Of a stretch of 64,000 nt of DNA, positions 1 to 8,316 are shown piece after piece. Source of the stretch: Novosphingobium nitrogenifigens DSM 19370. Lineage in GTDB: Bacteria; Pseudomonadota; Alphaproteobacteria; Sphingomonadales; Sphingomonadaceae. Each line of letters starts with the position of its first letter. Positions within the stretch are counted from its first letter, which is position 1. Position numbers and translations under genes: made by a program. The DNA lies in assembly GCF_000192575.1 (NCBI RefSeq), contig NZ_GL876926.1, forward strand, positions 503,190 to 567,189, in the 5' to 3' direction. The notes under the pieces are model-generated. The model searched no databases and had not been told where the DNA came from. It saw only the letters and a program-made list of their open reading frames with translations.

Positions 1-359
1 AGGATGGGGAGCGCGCCCATGGCGTGGGCGGCGGCGATTTCGCGTCGTGCCGCGTCGGCCCAATCGGCTGCCGAGCATGATTGCGCGCCGTCCCAGGCGC
101 CGAACAGGCGATGGGGAATGTCGTGCATGTCCGCATCGGTCGGGCGGGCGCTCAATATCGCAAGGTCTGCATAGACTTGGGCGCTGTCGGCGTTGATGAC
201 GACGGCCTCTCGCCCTCGCCTGCGCTCGGCAAGAGCGAGGCGGACGGCAAGATCGCTCTTGCCGCTGGCGGTCGGCCCTGCGATGAGCGCGAGCCGCGGC
301 TTCGGCCCCTGTGCGCGTGCGTGCAGGCCATTTTGATCTGGGGAATATTCGGTGCTCAT
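1..359 (-). CDS. miaA: tRNA dimethylallyltransferase MiaA, N-terminal part (cut by window start)
   Basis: The enzyme transfers a dimethylallyl group to N6 of adenosine-37 in tRNAs reading UNN codons. Reading minus from an ATG at 359, about 119 codons are visible before the window edge. They contain the P-loop GPTASGKS near residues 24-31, then [12 protein letters not shown] and LSARPT, which are hallmarks of the MiaA N-terminal domain. The C-terminal two thirds lie outside the window. The start codon overlaps the divergent serB start by 8 bp, so each promoter must lie inside the other gene. Identification is firm from the motifs. Confidence 0.93.
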   Translation of the reverse strand, partial: MSTEYSPDQNGLHARAQGPKPRLALIAGPTASGKSDLAVRLALAERRRGREAVVINADSAQVYADLAILSARPTDADMHDIPHRLFGAWDGAQSCSAADWADAARREIAAAHAMGALPI

Positions 360-1236
360 TGCCCGCCTGATAGCAGACACGGAAACGCTTGGTGACCGGC
401 TTGCGCTCGCCATGGAGGAAATCGAGGAGAAAGGCGGCGAAGTGACCGGCGCCGGAATGCTCGATTCCAATCCCGACGTGCTCGAACTCGAAGTGGCCGA
501 GAGCGATGCCGAGACCGTTCGCGGCATTCTCGACGCGCATTTCCCCGATTCCGACCTGCTGATTTCCAATGGGCCGATCACGTTGCCCGGGCTGTTCATC
601 TCGGACATGGATTCGACCATGATCGGGCAGGAATGCATCGATGAACTCGCCGATTTCGCCGGGATCAAGGCGCAGATTGCCGAGATCACCGAACGCGCGA
701 TGCAGGGTGAGCTCGATTTCGCTGCCGCCTTGCGCGAGCGGGTCGGTCTCTTGCAGGGGCTTTCGGCCGGGGCGATCGAGCAGTGTCTCGATGAACGCAT
801 TCGCCCGATGCCCGGTGCCGCGACGCTGGTGCGCACGCTCAAATCGCTGGGCGCCCATACCGTGCTCGTGACGGGGGGCTTCCACTCTTTTGCCGACACC
901 GTCGCGGCAGCGCTGGGCTTCGATCGCGTGGTCGGCAACCGGCTTGCGGTTGAAGGCGGCGTCCTGACCGGCCATGTGATCGGCGACATCGTCGACAGCT
1001 CGGTCAAGCGCGCGGTACTGCTGGAAGAAGTCGCGCGTCTGGGCGAGGGGACCGTGAGTCTTGCGACCGGTGACGGCGCCAATGACATTCCCATGATTGT
1101 TGCGGCGACTCACGGGATTGCCTATCGTGCCAAGGCAAAGGCCCGCGCGGCGGCTGACGGTCGCATCGATCGCGGCGATTTGACTGCGATTCTCGATCTT
1201 TACGGCGTGCCGCAGGATCGTTGGGTCCGCGATTGA
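352..1236 (+). CDS. serB: Phosphoserine phosphatase SerB
   Basis: Hydrolyses O-phospho-L-serine to serine, the last step of serine synthesis from 3-phosphoglycerate. The 294-residue product has a HAD-superfamily fold: the nucleophile motif DMDST at 85-89 (Asp85 nucleophile, Asp87 acid/base), VTGGF at 173-177, a lysine in the DSSVKR segment near 219, and the metal-binding GDGAND at 240-245. Residues 1-80 form an ACT-like N-terminal extension typical of proteobacterial SerB. The start chosen is GTG at 352, with a GGGGA ribosome-binding site about 7 nt upstream; an ATG at 412 would cut the N-terminal domain. The start overlaps divergent miaA. Confidence 0.95.
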   Translation: MLIARLIADTETLGDRLALAMEEIEEKGGEVTGAGMLDSNPDVLELEVAESDAETVRGILDAHFPDSDLLISNGPITLPGLFISDMDSTMIGQECIDELADFAGIKAQIAEITERAMQGELDFAAALRERVGLLQGLSAGAIEQCLDERIRPMPGAATLVRTLKSLGAHTVLVTGGFHSFADTVAAALGFDRVVGNRLAVEGGVLTGHVIGDIVDSSVKRAVLLEEVARLGEGTVSLATGDGANDIPMIVAATHGIAYRAKAKARAAADGRIDRGDLTAILDLYGVPQDRWVRD

Positions 1237-1244
1237 CGAATCTG

Positions 1245-1260
1245 CTTACATCAATGTAAG
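1245..1260. promoter_or_regulatory. Perfect inverted repeat, candidate TetR-type operator upstream of coq4
   Basis: CTTACATCAATGTAAG has two perfect 7-bp arms around a 2-bp centre. It sits 8 nt after the serB stop and 28 nt before the coq4 ATG. Size and TTACAT/ATGTAA arms resemble operators of TetR/AcrR-family repressors. That a TetR-type protein binds here is inference; no regulator gene is adjacent. As a terminator it would be very weak, because it is AT-rich and has no T tract. Confidence 0.5.
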
Positions 1261-1288
1261 TTGCGGCGGTTCAAGAGGTTGATCCGTC

Positions 1289-2125
1289 ATGACCGCCGCA
1301 ACCGACCTACCCTTTGCCGACTTGCCCTTGTTCGATGACCGTCGCCCGGTGCTGCGCATGCGCCCGGGCAAGGCGCTTCATCATTTTCGCCGCCTGTTGA
1401 AGGACAAGGAGCGGACCGAGGAAGTCTTTCCGATTTTCGAGGCTCTGCCGTGGAGCGGGATGCGCGGCGCGGCGACTCGTTTTCTGCTCAGTCCGCAGGG
1501 GCGCTACTTGTCCGGGCGGGAGCCGTTCCTCCCGGCGCTGCTCGACGATCACGCGGCCTTGCGGCGCATGGCGCCGGGGTCTCTTGCCCATGCCTATTGC
1601 GATTTCATGGAAAGCGAAGGGCTGACCGCGCAAGGGCTGGCGGATGAATTCGCCAAATTCGCCAAAGGCAAGCCGCCGTTCCACGACCGGTTCCAATGGT
1701 ACCTCAACCGGGTGCGTGACGTGCACGACTTGCTGCATGTCCTGACCGGCTATGGGCGCGATGCGCTTGGCGAAGCATGCGTGCTGGCGTTCACTTATGG
1801 GCAGCAGCCGAGCCCCGCACACTTGTTCATCGGCTATATGGCCGCGTTCAACATCAGGAAGACGGTGGCAAGTCCGGCGCCCGTGCTGCGTGCGGTTCGT
1901 GAGGCGCACAAGTCGGGGCAGGGATGTCCGCGCTTGTGCGAACAGGCGATCGGCGATCTCCTGCCCTTGCCGATCGAGGACGTGCGTCGCCGTCTGAAGA
2001 TCGCGCCGCCGATGCAGTATCGGCGTGCCCATGCGATCTGGAAGGGGATGGGAATCGATCCCTACAATTTGCTCGGACGCGATCTGTCCGGCGGCGATTC
2101 GGGCGCATTGCCTCAGGCTGCCTGA
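1289..2125 (+). CDS. coq4: Coq4-family protein (ubiquinone biosynthesis)
   Basis: Coq4 proteins act in ubiquinone biosynthesis; in eukaryotes Coq4 organises the CoQ complex and is linked to ring decarboxylation/hydroxylation. The 278-residue product shows the family signature HDxxHx11E: His146-Asp147, His150 and Glu162 (in DVHDLLHVLTGYGRDALGEA), the presumed zinc site. The ATG at 1289 is preceded by AAGAGG. A palindromic site lies 28 bp upstream and a strong bidirectional terminator directly downstream, so it appears to be a single-gene unit converging on purL. Bacterial Coq4 function is known mainly by homology, so the exact reaction is inferred. Confidence 0.87.
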   Translation: MTAATDLPFADLPLFDDRRPVLRMRPGKALHHFRRLLKDKERTEEVFPIFEALPWSGMRGAATRFLLSPQGRYLSGREPFLPALLDDHAALRRMAPGSLAHAYCDFMESEGLTAQGLADEFAKFAKGKPPFHDRFQWYLNRVRDVHDLLHVLTGYGRDALGEACVLAFTYGQQPSPAHLFIGYMAAFNIRKTVASPAPVLRAVREAHKSGQGCPRLCEQAIGDLLPLPIEDVRRRLKIAPPMQYRRAHAIWKGMGIDPYNLLGRDLSGGDSGALPQAA

Positions 2126-2146
2126 GCCTTCATGGGGAAGTTTCGG

Positions 2147-2180
2147 AAAGAGGGAGCCGCGCGGTCGCGGCTCCCTCTTT
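2147..2180. terminator. Bidirectional terminator between coq4 and purL
   Basis: A perfect 15-bp stem (AAAGAGGGAGCCGCG, 2147-2161; complement at 2166-2180) closes a 4-nt CGGT loop. The A/T ends of the stem give a short U run in both directions, so it can serve coq4 (plus) and purL (minus). Confidence 0.88.
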
Positions 2181-2184
2181 CTGA

Positions 2185-4368
2185 TCAGGCTTCCATCCAG
2201 TCGCGGAAGAACGCTTCGTTGCGTTCCTTGAGCGCGGCGACGGACACAGTCGTTCCCGCACCCTTGATCGCGCTGCCGCCGGTCACGCCGAGGCGCTGCA
2301 CCGAGACGCCCGAGGCCGACAGTTCGACGCCGGCCGGGGTGGTCACGATATAGCGGCCCTGGTCTTCACCAAAGGCGGTCGCGGCGTCGGCAATGCCTTC
2401 GACCGAACAACCGATGCCGCTGGACATGGCCATTTCGGCAAGCGCGACCAGCAGGCCGCCGTCGGAAATGTCGTGAACGGCAGTGACGCTGCCGTCGGCG
2501 ATCAACTGGCGCACGAATTCGCCGTTGCGGCGTTCGGCGTCGAGATCGACGGGCGGCGGGTTGCCGTCTTCACGGCCATGGGCTTCGCGCAGCCACAGCG
2601 ACTGCCCCAGATGGCCGGGCATTCCGCCGATCAGCCAGATCGTTTCGCCTTCGGCCTTGAAGGGAATGGTCGCCATCTTTTCGTGGTCGATCATCAGGCC
2701 GACACCGCCGATGGCCGGAGTCGGAAGGATCGCGCTGCCGCCGCCGGTCGCCTTCGATTCGTTGTAGAGCGAGACGTTGCCCGACACGATCGGATAGTCG
2801 AGCGCACGGCAGGCATCGCCCATCCCGCGCAGGGCTTCGACGATCTGGGCCATGATTTCCGGGCGCTGCGGGTTGGCGAAGTTGAGGCAGTTGGTAATCG
2901 CGAGCGGCGTCGCGCCGACCGCGCAGATGTTCCGCCAGGTTTCCGCGACCGCCTGCTTCCCGCCTTCATAGGGGTCGGCATAGCAATAGCGCGGGGTGCA
3001 GTCGGTGCTGATCGCGAGCGCCTTTTGCGACCCGTGAACGCGTACGACGGCCGCGTCGCCACCCGACTTCTGCAGGGTGTCGGCGCCGACCTGACTGTCG
3101 TACTGTTCGAAGATCCAGCGGCGATTGGCAAGGTCGGGGCTGCCGATCAGGCTGAGAAGATCGGCCGAGAGATCCTCGCTCGCAGGCACTTCGCCGAGCG
3201 GCTTGACCGCAGCCCAGACCTTGTAGTCGTCGAGCGAAAGGTGCGGGCGTTCATACAGCGGCGCTTCGTCGGCGAGCGGGTCGAGCGGAATGTCGCAAAC
3301 GACCTCGCCGTTCCATTCGAGCACCATGCGGCCGGTGTCGGTGACTTCGCCGATGACCGCGAAGTCGAGTTCCCATTTGCGGAAAATCGCCTCTGCCATC
3401 GGCTCCTTGCCGGGCTTGAGGACCATGAGCATGCGCTCCTGGCTTTCCGAAAGCATCATTTCATAGGGCGTCATGCCGGTTTCGCGACAGGGCACCTTGT
3501 TCATGTCGAGACGGATGCCCGCGCCGCCCTTGCTCGCCATTTCGACCGAACTGGAAGTCAGGCCGGCCGCGCCCATGTCCTGAATGGCGACGATCGCGTC
3601 GGTTGCCATCAGTTCGAGGCAGGCTTCGATCAGGAGCTTTTCGGTGAAGGGGTCGCCGACCTGCACGGTCGGGCGCTTTTCGTCGCTCTTGTCGTCGAAA
3701 TCGGCGCTGGCCATGGTTGCGCCGTGAATGCCGTCGCGGCCGGTCTTGGACCCGACATAGACGATCGGATTGCCGAGGCCCGTTGCAGCCGAATAGAAAA
3801 TGCGGTCGGTGTCGGCGACGCCCACGGTCATCGCGTTGACCAGGATGTTGCCGTCATAGGCCTTGTGGAAATTGGTTTCCCCGCCGACGGTGGGCACGCC
3901 CACGCAGTTGCCGTAACCGCCGATCCCGGCGACGACGCCCTGGACGAGATGCTTCATCTTGGGGTGGTCGGGGCGGCCGAAGCGCAGGGCGTTCATGTTG
4001 GCGACCGGCCGGGCGCCCATGGTGAAGACGTCGCGCAGAATACCGCCGACCCCGGTCGCTGCGCCCTGGTAGGGTTCGATGTAGCTGGGGTGGTTGTGGC
4101 TTTCCATCTTGAAGATGGCGGCCTGTCCGTCGCCGATGTCGATGACACCCGCGTTCTCGCCCGGACCGCAGATGACCCAGGGGGCCTGCGTCGGCAGTTT
4201 CTTCAGGTGAACACGGCTCGACTTGTACGAACAGTGTTCGGACCACATCACCGAGAAGATGCCGAGCTCGACAAGGTTCGGCTCGCGTCCGAGTGCGTGG
4301 AGCACGCGGGCATATTCTTCCTCGGTCAGACCGTGGGCGGCGACGGTTTCGGGCGTGATGGCAGACAT
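2185..4368 (-). CDS. purL: Phosphoribosylformylglycinamidine synthase subunit PurL
   Basis: Synthetase subunit that converts FGAR and ATP to FGAM in purine synthesis. The 727-residue length is the short PurL form, which works with separate PurQ (glutaminase) and PurS; neither is in this window. Visible landmarks are the N-terminal [11 protein letters not shown] segment with the catalytic His, the [23 protein letters not shown] nucleotide-binding region (split here: KMESHNHPS, then GAATGVGG), a second TP-binding half GIGCSVEG, and a C-terminus at RDWMEA. The open frame extends 67 codons upstream of the chosen ATG at 4368, but that part is non-homologous leader and the family begins near [14 protein letters not shown]. 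Confidence 0.95.
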   Translation of the reverse strand: MSAITPETVAAHGLTEEEYARVLHALGREPNLVELGIFSVMWSEHCSYKSSRVHLKKLPTQAPWVICGPGENAGVIDIGDGQAAIFKMESHNHPSYIEPYQGAATGVGGILRDVFTMGARPVANMNALRFGRPDHPKMKHLVQGVVAGIGGYGNCVGVPTVGGETNFHKAYDGNILVNAMTVGVADTDRIFYSAATGLGNPIVYVGSKTGRDGIHGATMASADFDDKSDEKRPTVQVGDPFTEKLLIEACLELMATDAIVAIQDMGAAGLTSSSVEMASKGGAGIRLDMNKVPCRETGMTPYEMMLSESQERMLMVLKPGKEPMAEAIFRKWELDFAVIGEVTDTGRMVLEWNGEVVCDIPLDPLADEAPLYERPHLSLDDYKVWAAVKPLGEVPASEDLSADLLSLIGSPDLANRRWIFEQYDSQVGADTLQKSGGDAAVVRVHGSQKALAISTDCTPRYCYADPYEGGKQAVAETWRNICAVGATPLAITNCLNFANPQRPEIMAQIVEALRGMGDACRALDYPIVSGNVSLYNESKATGGGSAILPTPAIGGVGLMIDHEKMATIPFKAEGETIWLIGGMPGHLGQSLWLREAHGREDGNPPPVDLDAERRNGEFVRQLIADGSVTAVHDISDGGLLVALAEMAMSSGIGCSVEGIADAATAFGEDQGRYIVTTPAGVELSASGVSVQRLGVTGGSAIKGAGTTVSVAALKERNEAFFRDWMEA

Positions 4369-4519
4369 GGCCAGCGCCTCTAGACTATCACGCGGCAAAG
4401 CGGCACCCGGTTTTTTATCGTCGAGCGCTTGTTTGTGGGGTGTGGTTTGCCCGCAGCGAAGCCTTGCGTCCGGGCAGCGGGCTTGACCCTTTGCGCGCGG
4501 CCCGTCAATGGTCGCCCCG

Positions 4520-4771
4520 ATGACAACCCAATCCGAAATCAGCGCGCTCTCTTTCGAGGAAGCGCTCAAGGCTCTCGAAGACGTGGTGCGTCGCCTCGAA
4601 AGCGGTGAGGCGCCTCTGGACGAATCGATCGAACTTTATGCGAAGGGCGATGCCCTGCGCGCGCATTGCCAGGCCCGCCTCGACGCGGCCCAGGCACGGA
4701 TCGAGGCGATTGTCGCCGATCGCGATGGCCGCGCGACCGGAACCCGCACTTTCGACGAGAACCAGGCATGA
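4520..4771 (+). CDS. xseB: Exodeoxyribonuclease VII small subunit XseB
   Basis: Small subunit of exonuclease VII, which degrades single-stranded DNA with several XseB bound per XseA. The 83-residue product carries the family core [37 protein letters not shown] (start [10 protein letters not shown], end YAKGDALR), an all-helical region, followed by a charged tail. An in-frame ATG lies 12 nt upstream at 4508 and is an alternative start (87 residues). Its TGA overlaps the ispA ATG (ATGA), a coupling commonly seen for xseB-ispA. Confidence 0.92.
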   Translation: MTTQSEISALSFEEALKALEDVVRRLESGEAPLDESIELYAKGDALRAHCQARLDAAQARIEAIVADRDGRATGTRTFDENQA

Positions 4772-5685
4772 GCGATACCGTGACCAACCAACGCCCCGAT
4801 TCCCTGCTCAAGGACGCCCTCGTGCGCATTCAGCAGGAAGTTGACGCCTGCTTCGATGCTACGCTGCCGGTTCCCGAGGATCCGCGCGCGCGTCTTTACG
4901 AAGCGATGCGTTATTCCGCGATCGGCGGTGGCAAGCGTCTGCGCCCCTTGCTGGTGACGGCCGTCGCGAGCCTGTTCGGAGTGGACCGGTCCGTTGCGGT
5001 ACGCGTCGGGACCGCGCTCGAATCGATTCACGTCTATTCGCTGATCCACGACGACATGCCGTGCATGGACAACGATTCGCTGCGCCACGGCAAGCCGACG
5101 GTGCATCTTGCCTATGACGATGCAACGGCCGTTCTGGCCGGTGACGCGTTGCAGGCGCTGGCGTTCGAAATCCTTTCCGATCCGGACCTTGTCGGCGATC
5201 CTTTCGTTCGCATCGAACTCGTGCGCACGCTGGCCCATGCCAGCGGCATCAACGGCATGGTCGGCGGGCAGATGATGGACATCGCGGCTGAAACCGCCTC
5301 GTTCGATCTCGCGACCGTGACCCGTTTGCAGCAGCTCAAGACCGGCGCCCTGCTGGCGGCGGCCGTCGAAATGGGTGCGATCCTCGGGCACGTTCCGCCC
5401 GAAGGCCGCACGCATTTGCGCGGCTATGCCCGCAACATCGGTCTGGCGTTCCAGATCGTCGATGACCTCCTCGATGCCGAAGGCGACGAGGAAGCGGCGG
5501 GCAAGGCCCTGCGCAAGGACGCCGAGGCAGGCAAGGAAACCTTCGTTTCGCTGCTCGGCATCGACCGCGCACGCTCGCAGGCCCGGGTCCTCGTCGATCA
5601 GGCGATCGAATTCCTCAACTCCTATGGTGAGGAAGCCGAGCTTTTGCGGGCAGTCGCTCGTTATATCGTGGAGCGTGACCGCTAA
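4768..5685 (+). CDS. ispA: Farnesyl diphosphate synthase (polyprenyl synthetase)
   Basis: Condenses IPP with DMAPP/GPP to give farnesyl diphosphate for ubiquinone, carotenoid and undecaprenyl synthesis. The 305-residue protein has GGKRLRP at 54-60, the first aspartate-rich motif in [12 protein letters not shown] (Asp95, Asp96, Asp101; the DDx4D form of bacterial short-chain synthases) and a second motif DDLLD near residue 230 in [12 protein letters not shown]. The start overlaps the xseB stop by 4 bp. Chain length cannot be proven from sequence, but the DDx4D motif fits a C15 product. Confidence 0.93.
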   Translation: MSDTVTNQRPDSLLKDALVRIQQEVDACFDATLPVPEDPRARLYEAMRYSAIGGGKRLRPLLVTAVASLFGVDRSVAVRVGTALESIHVYSLIHDDMPCMDNDSLRHGKPTVHLAYDDATAVLAGDALQALAFEILSDPDLVGDPFVRIELVRTLAHASGINGMVGGQMMDIAAETASFDLATVTRLQQLKTGALLAAAVEMGAILGHVPPEGRTHLRGYARNIGLAFQIVDDLLDAEGDEEAAGKALRKDAEAGKETFVSLLGIDRARSQARVLVDQAIEFLNSYGEEAELLRAVARYIVERDR

Positions 5686-5747
5686 GGGAACGCTCTCTAC
5701 GGCCCAGGGTCACAGCCTCCGCGACAAGGGGGCGGGCCGTCAAGGGG

Positions 5748-6287
5748 ATGGAAAGGCTGAAAAGCGTGGCAGGACAACGGCAGCGTATCGGGGTTTACCC
5801 CGGAACTTTCGACCCCATCACTCTCGGTCATCTCGATATCATCCGGCGCGGGGCCAAGCTCGTCGACCGGTTGATCATCGGGGTGACGACCAACCCGTCC
5901 AAGGACCCCCTGTTCACGCCTGAAGAGCGGATCGCCATGGTCACGCGCGAAGTGGCAGAGCAAGGGATCGAGAATGTCGAAGTGGTCGGCTTCAACGCCC
6001 TGCTCATGAAGTTCGCAGAAAAGCAGGGGGCGAGCGTGATCATAAGGGGGCTGCGGGCCGTCGCCGACTTCGAATACGAATATCAGATGGCGGGCATGAA
6101 CCAGCAGTTGAACAACCGGATCGAGACGGTGTTCCTGATGGCCGATGTCAGTCTTCAGCCGATCGCGTCGAAGCTGGTCAAGGAAATCGCCCAGTTCGGT
6201 GGCGACATCAGCCATTTCGTCACTGACAAAGTCCGCGACGATGTGGTGGAGCGGATCGAGATGCAGGGGCGCCTCGGCGACTATTGA
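5748..6287 (+). CDS. coaD: Phosphopantetheine adenylyltransferase CoaD
   Basis: Adenylates 4'-phosphopantetheine to dephospho-CoA, the fourth step of CoA synthesis. YPGTFDPITLGH near the N-terminus holds the nucleotidyltransferase (T/H)xGH motif, and IIRGLRAVADFEYEYQMAGMN and the end region are typical. Length 179 residues from ATG 5748. A GTG at 5766 (start MAGQRQRIGVYPG, 173 residues), with GGAAAGG about 10 nt upstream, is as good and closer to the usual family length of about 160-170. It follows ispA by about 60 bp. Confidence 0.93.
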   Translation: MERLKSVAGQRQRIGVYPGTFDPITLGHLDIIRRGAKLVDRLIIGVTTNPSKDPLFTPEERIAMVTREVAEQGIENVEVVGFNALLMKFAEKQGASVIIRGLRAVADFEYEYQMAGMNQQLNNRIETVFLMADVSLQPIASKLVKEIAQFGGDISHFVTDKVRDDVVERIEMQGRLGDY

Positions 6288-6435
6288 GCGCGTCCCGACT
6301 TTGGATCGTATCCCCCGGCGTGGGGCCGGGGCTGCCCTTGTGAAAGGGCGCGGGCATTCCGGCAAATGTTCATTGCAGGCTCAGCAGCGGTGCCCTATCC
6401 GCGCTGGGTTGAGACTATCGACAGGAAACTCCTTG

Positions 6436-7146
6436 ATGCGTTTGCGTGTTCTTGCCGCCCTTGCGCTTGGTGCCTCGCTTGCGGCCACGCCGGTCCTTGC
6501 CCAGCAAAGGGACCCCAGCAAGGAAGAGGTCAAGCCGATCAAGATCGACCGTCTCACGGCTTCCTCCACGATCCCCTATGCGATCGATGCGGACGAGAGC
6601 CACGATCCCGAAAACGTGCTCGTCCTCTATCTCTCGAATGGCGGTCGCGTCGCGATCCGGTTGATGCCGCAATGGGCGCCCCATCATGTCGAGCGGATCA
6701 AGACGCTGGCGCGGCAGGGGTTCTACGACGGGATCATCTTTCACCGCGTGATCGACGGCTTCATGGCCCAGACCGGGGACCCGACGGGAACCGGACAGGG
6801 CGGGTCGAAGCTGCCCGACCTCGACGCGGAATTCAACGATGTGCCCCACGGGCGCGGCACCGTGTCGATGGCGCGGACCGACGATCCGAACTCGGCCAAC
6901 AGCCAGTTCTTCATCGTGTTCTATCCCCGCACCGCGCTCGACCACAAATACACCAATTTCGGTCGCGTGATTTCGGGCATGGATGCGGTCGACCGCATCG
7001 TCCGGGGTGAGCCGCCGCAGCATCCGACCAAGATCGTGCAAGCCTCGATCGCGGCGGATCACAAGGCTCCGCCCGCTGCAGACGCGGCTCCGGTTTCGGC
7101 CGCGCCGATCACCAGCGACATGCTCAACCATTCGCGATCCCAATAA
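6436..7146 (+). CDS. Exported cyclophilin-type peptidyl-prolyl cis-trans isomerase
   Basis: Catalyses proline isomerisation in protein folding, here probably in the periplasm: residues 1-22 form a signal peptide ending ATPVLA before QQRDPSK. The cyclophilin domain covers roughly residues 60-205, with the catalytic Arg in FHRVIDGFMAQTGDPTGTG and the NSANSQFFI and LDHKYTNFGRV segments. The C-terminal 30 residues are Ala/Pro-rich. The ATG at 6436 follows GGAAA. The open frame runs further upstream but lacks homology there. It sits between coaD and queA on the same strand. Confidence 0.9.
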   Translation: MRLRVLAALALGASLAATPVLAQQRDPSKEEVKPIKIDRLTASSTIPYAIDADESHDPENVLVLYLSNGGRVAIRLMPQWAPHHVERIKTLARQGFYDGIIFHRVIDGFMAQTGDPTGTGQGGSKLPDLDAEFNDVPHGRGTVSMARTDDPNSANSQFFIVFYPRTALDHKYTNFGRVISGMDAVDRIVRGEPPQHPTKIVQASIAADHKAPPAADAAPVSAAPITSDMLNHSRSQ

Positions 7147-7181
7147 GGCGGCACTCGTTTTGCCGAATTCTTGTCTGATTC

Positions 7182-8210
7182 ATGCGCGTTGACCTTTTCG
7201 ATTTCGACCTGCCGCCCGAACGCATAGCCCTGCGTCCGGCGCGCCCGCGCGATTCCGCGCGGCTTCTGCATGTTCCGGGCAAGGGGGCGCTCGGCGATCT
7301 GCATGTGCGCGATCTGCCCGGCCTGCTGCGCAAGGGCGACGTGCTCGTTTTCAACGACACGCGCGTCATTCCTGCGCAACTCGAAGGCATGCGGGGACAG
7401 GCCCGGATCGGGGCCACCTTGCACAAGCGCGAGGATCTTCGCCGCTGGCAGGCCTTTGTGCGCAACGGAAAACGGCTTTCTCCCGGCGACACGATCGACT
7501 TCGGTGAAGGGGTGATGGCGCTTGCTGAAGTGCGCCACCCCGACGGCAGCTGGACTCTGGCCTTCCAGGGGGACGAGCCGGTCGAGATCCTGCTCGAACG
7601 GGCCGGGCGCATGCCTTTGCCGCCCTATATCGCGAGCAAGCGTCCGACCGATGCCGCTGACCGTCAGGATTACCAGACGATGTTCGCCGCCCGTGACGGC
7701 GCAGTGGCGGCTCCGACAGCAGCTCTGCATTTCACGCCCGGTCTACTCGAGGCTTTGGCCGACGCCGGGATCGGGCACGAGACGCTGACGCTTCATGTGG
7801 GGGCGGGCACGTTCCTTCCGGTCAAGGCCGAGGATACCAGCGACCATGCCATGCATCCCGAATGGGGCCGGATCGAGCAGGAAACGGCCGATCGCCTCAA
7901 TGCCGTGCGTGCTGGCGGCGGGCGCGTGATCGCGGTCGGCACCACCAGCCTGCGTCTGCTCGAAAGCGCGGCGGGAGAGGACCGGGTCATCCGTCCCTTT
8001 GCCGGGGACACCTCGATCTTCATTACCCCGGGTTACACCTTCCGCGCCATCGACGGGCTGATGACCAATTTCCATTTGCCCAAGTCGACGCTGTTCATGC
8101 TGGTTTCGGCTCTGATGGGGCTCGACCGGATGCAGGAAGCCTATGCCCATGCGATCCGCGAGGGATACAGGTTCTACAGCTATGGCGACGCGAGTCTGCT
8201 GCTCTCCTGA
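7182..8210 (+). CDS. queA: S-adenosylmethionine:tRNA ribosyltransferase-isomerase QueA
   Basis: Transfers and rearranges the ribosyl group of SAM onto preQ1 in tRNA to give epoxyqueuosine. The 342-residue product starts with the family pattern [27 protein letters not shown] and contains [32 protein letters not shown] and [15 protein letters not shown], all QueA signatures. It lies 36 bp after the cyclophilin. tgt, which inserts preQ1 into the same tRNAs, lies 9 kb downstream on the same strand but not in the same operon. The end of the gene is 106 bp from a TonB-receptor start. Confidence 0.96.
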   Translation: MRVDLFDFDLPPERIALRPARPRDSARLLHVPGKGALGDLHVRDLPGLLRKGDVLVFNDTRVIPAQLEGMRGQARIGATLHKREDLRRWQAFVRNGKRLSPGDTIDFGEGVMALAEVRHPDGSWTLAFQGDEPVEILLERAGRMPLPPYIASKRPTDAADRQDYQTMFAARDGAVAAPTAALHFTPGLLEALADAGIGHETLTLHVGAGTFLPVKAEDTSDHAMHPEWGRIEQETADRLNAVRAGGGRVIAVGTTSLRLLESAAGEDRVIRPFAGDTSIFITPGYTFRAIDGLMTNFHLPKSTLFMLVSALMGLDRMQEAYAHAIREGYRFYSYGDASLLLS

Positions 8211-8316
8211 AAACCGGTATTAATTGCAACAAACCTGAAACCCCGCGCGGCTAGCCGCAGGACATGATGGGGACCGCGCCGCAAATCCGGCGGCCGGCAA
8301 AAATCATGGGGTTATC

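Noticed and set aside
2473..4383. A 636-codon frame antisense to purL
   Set aside because: Mirror artefact of high-GC codon use; no domain signature, no ribosome-binding site, fully covered by purL.
8211..8316. Cobalamin or other riboswitch upstream of the first TonB receptor
   Set aside because: The gap is only 106 bp and lacks the conserved B12-box sequence.
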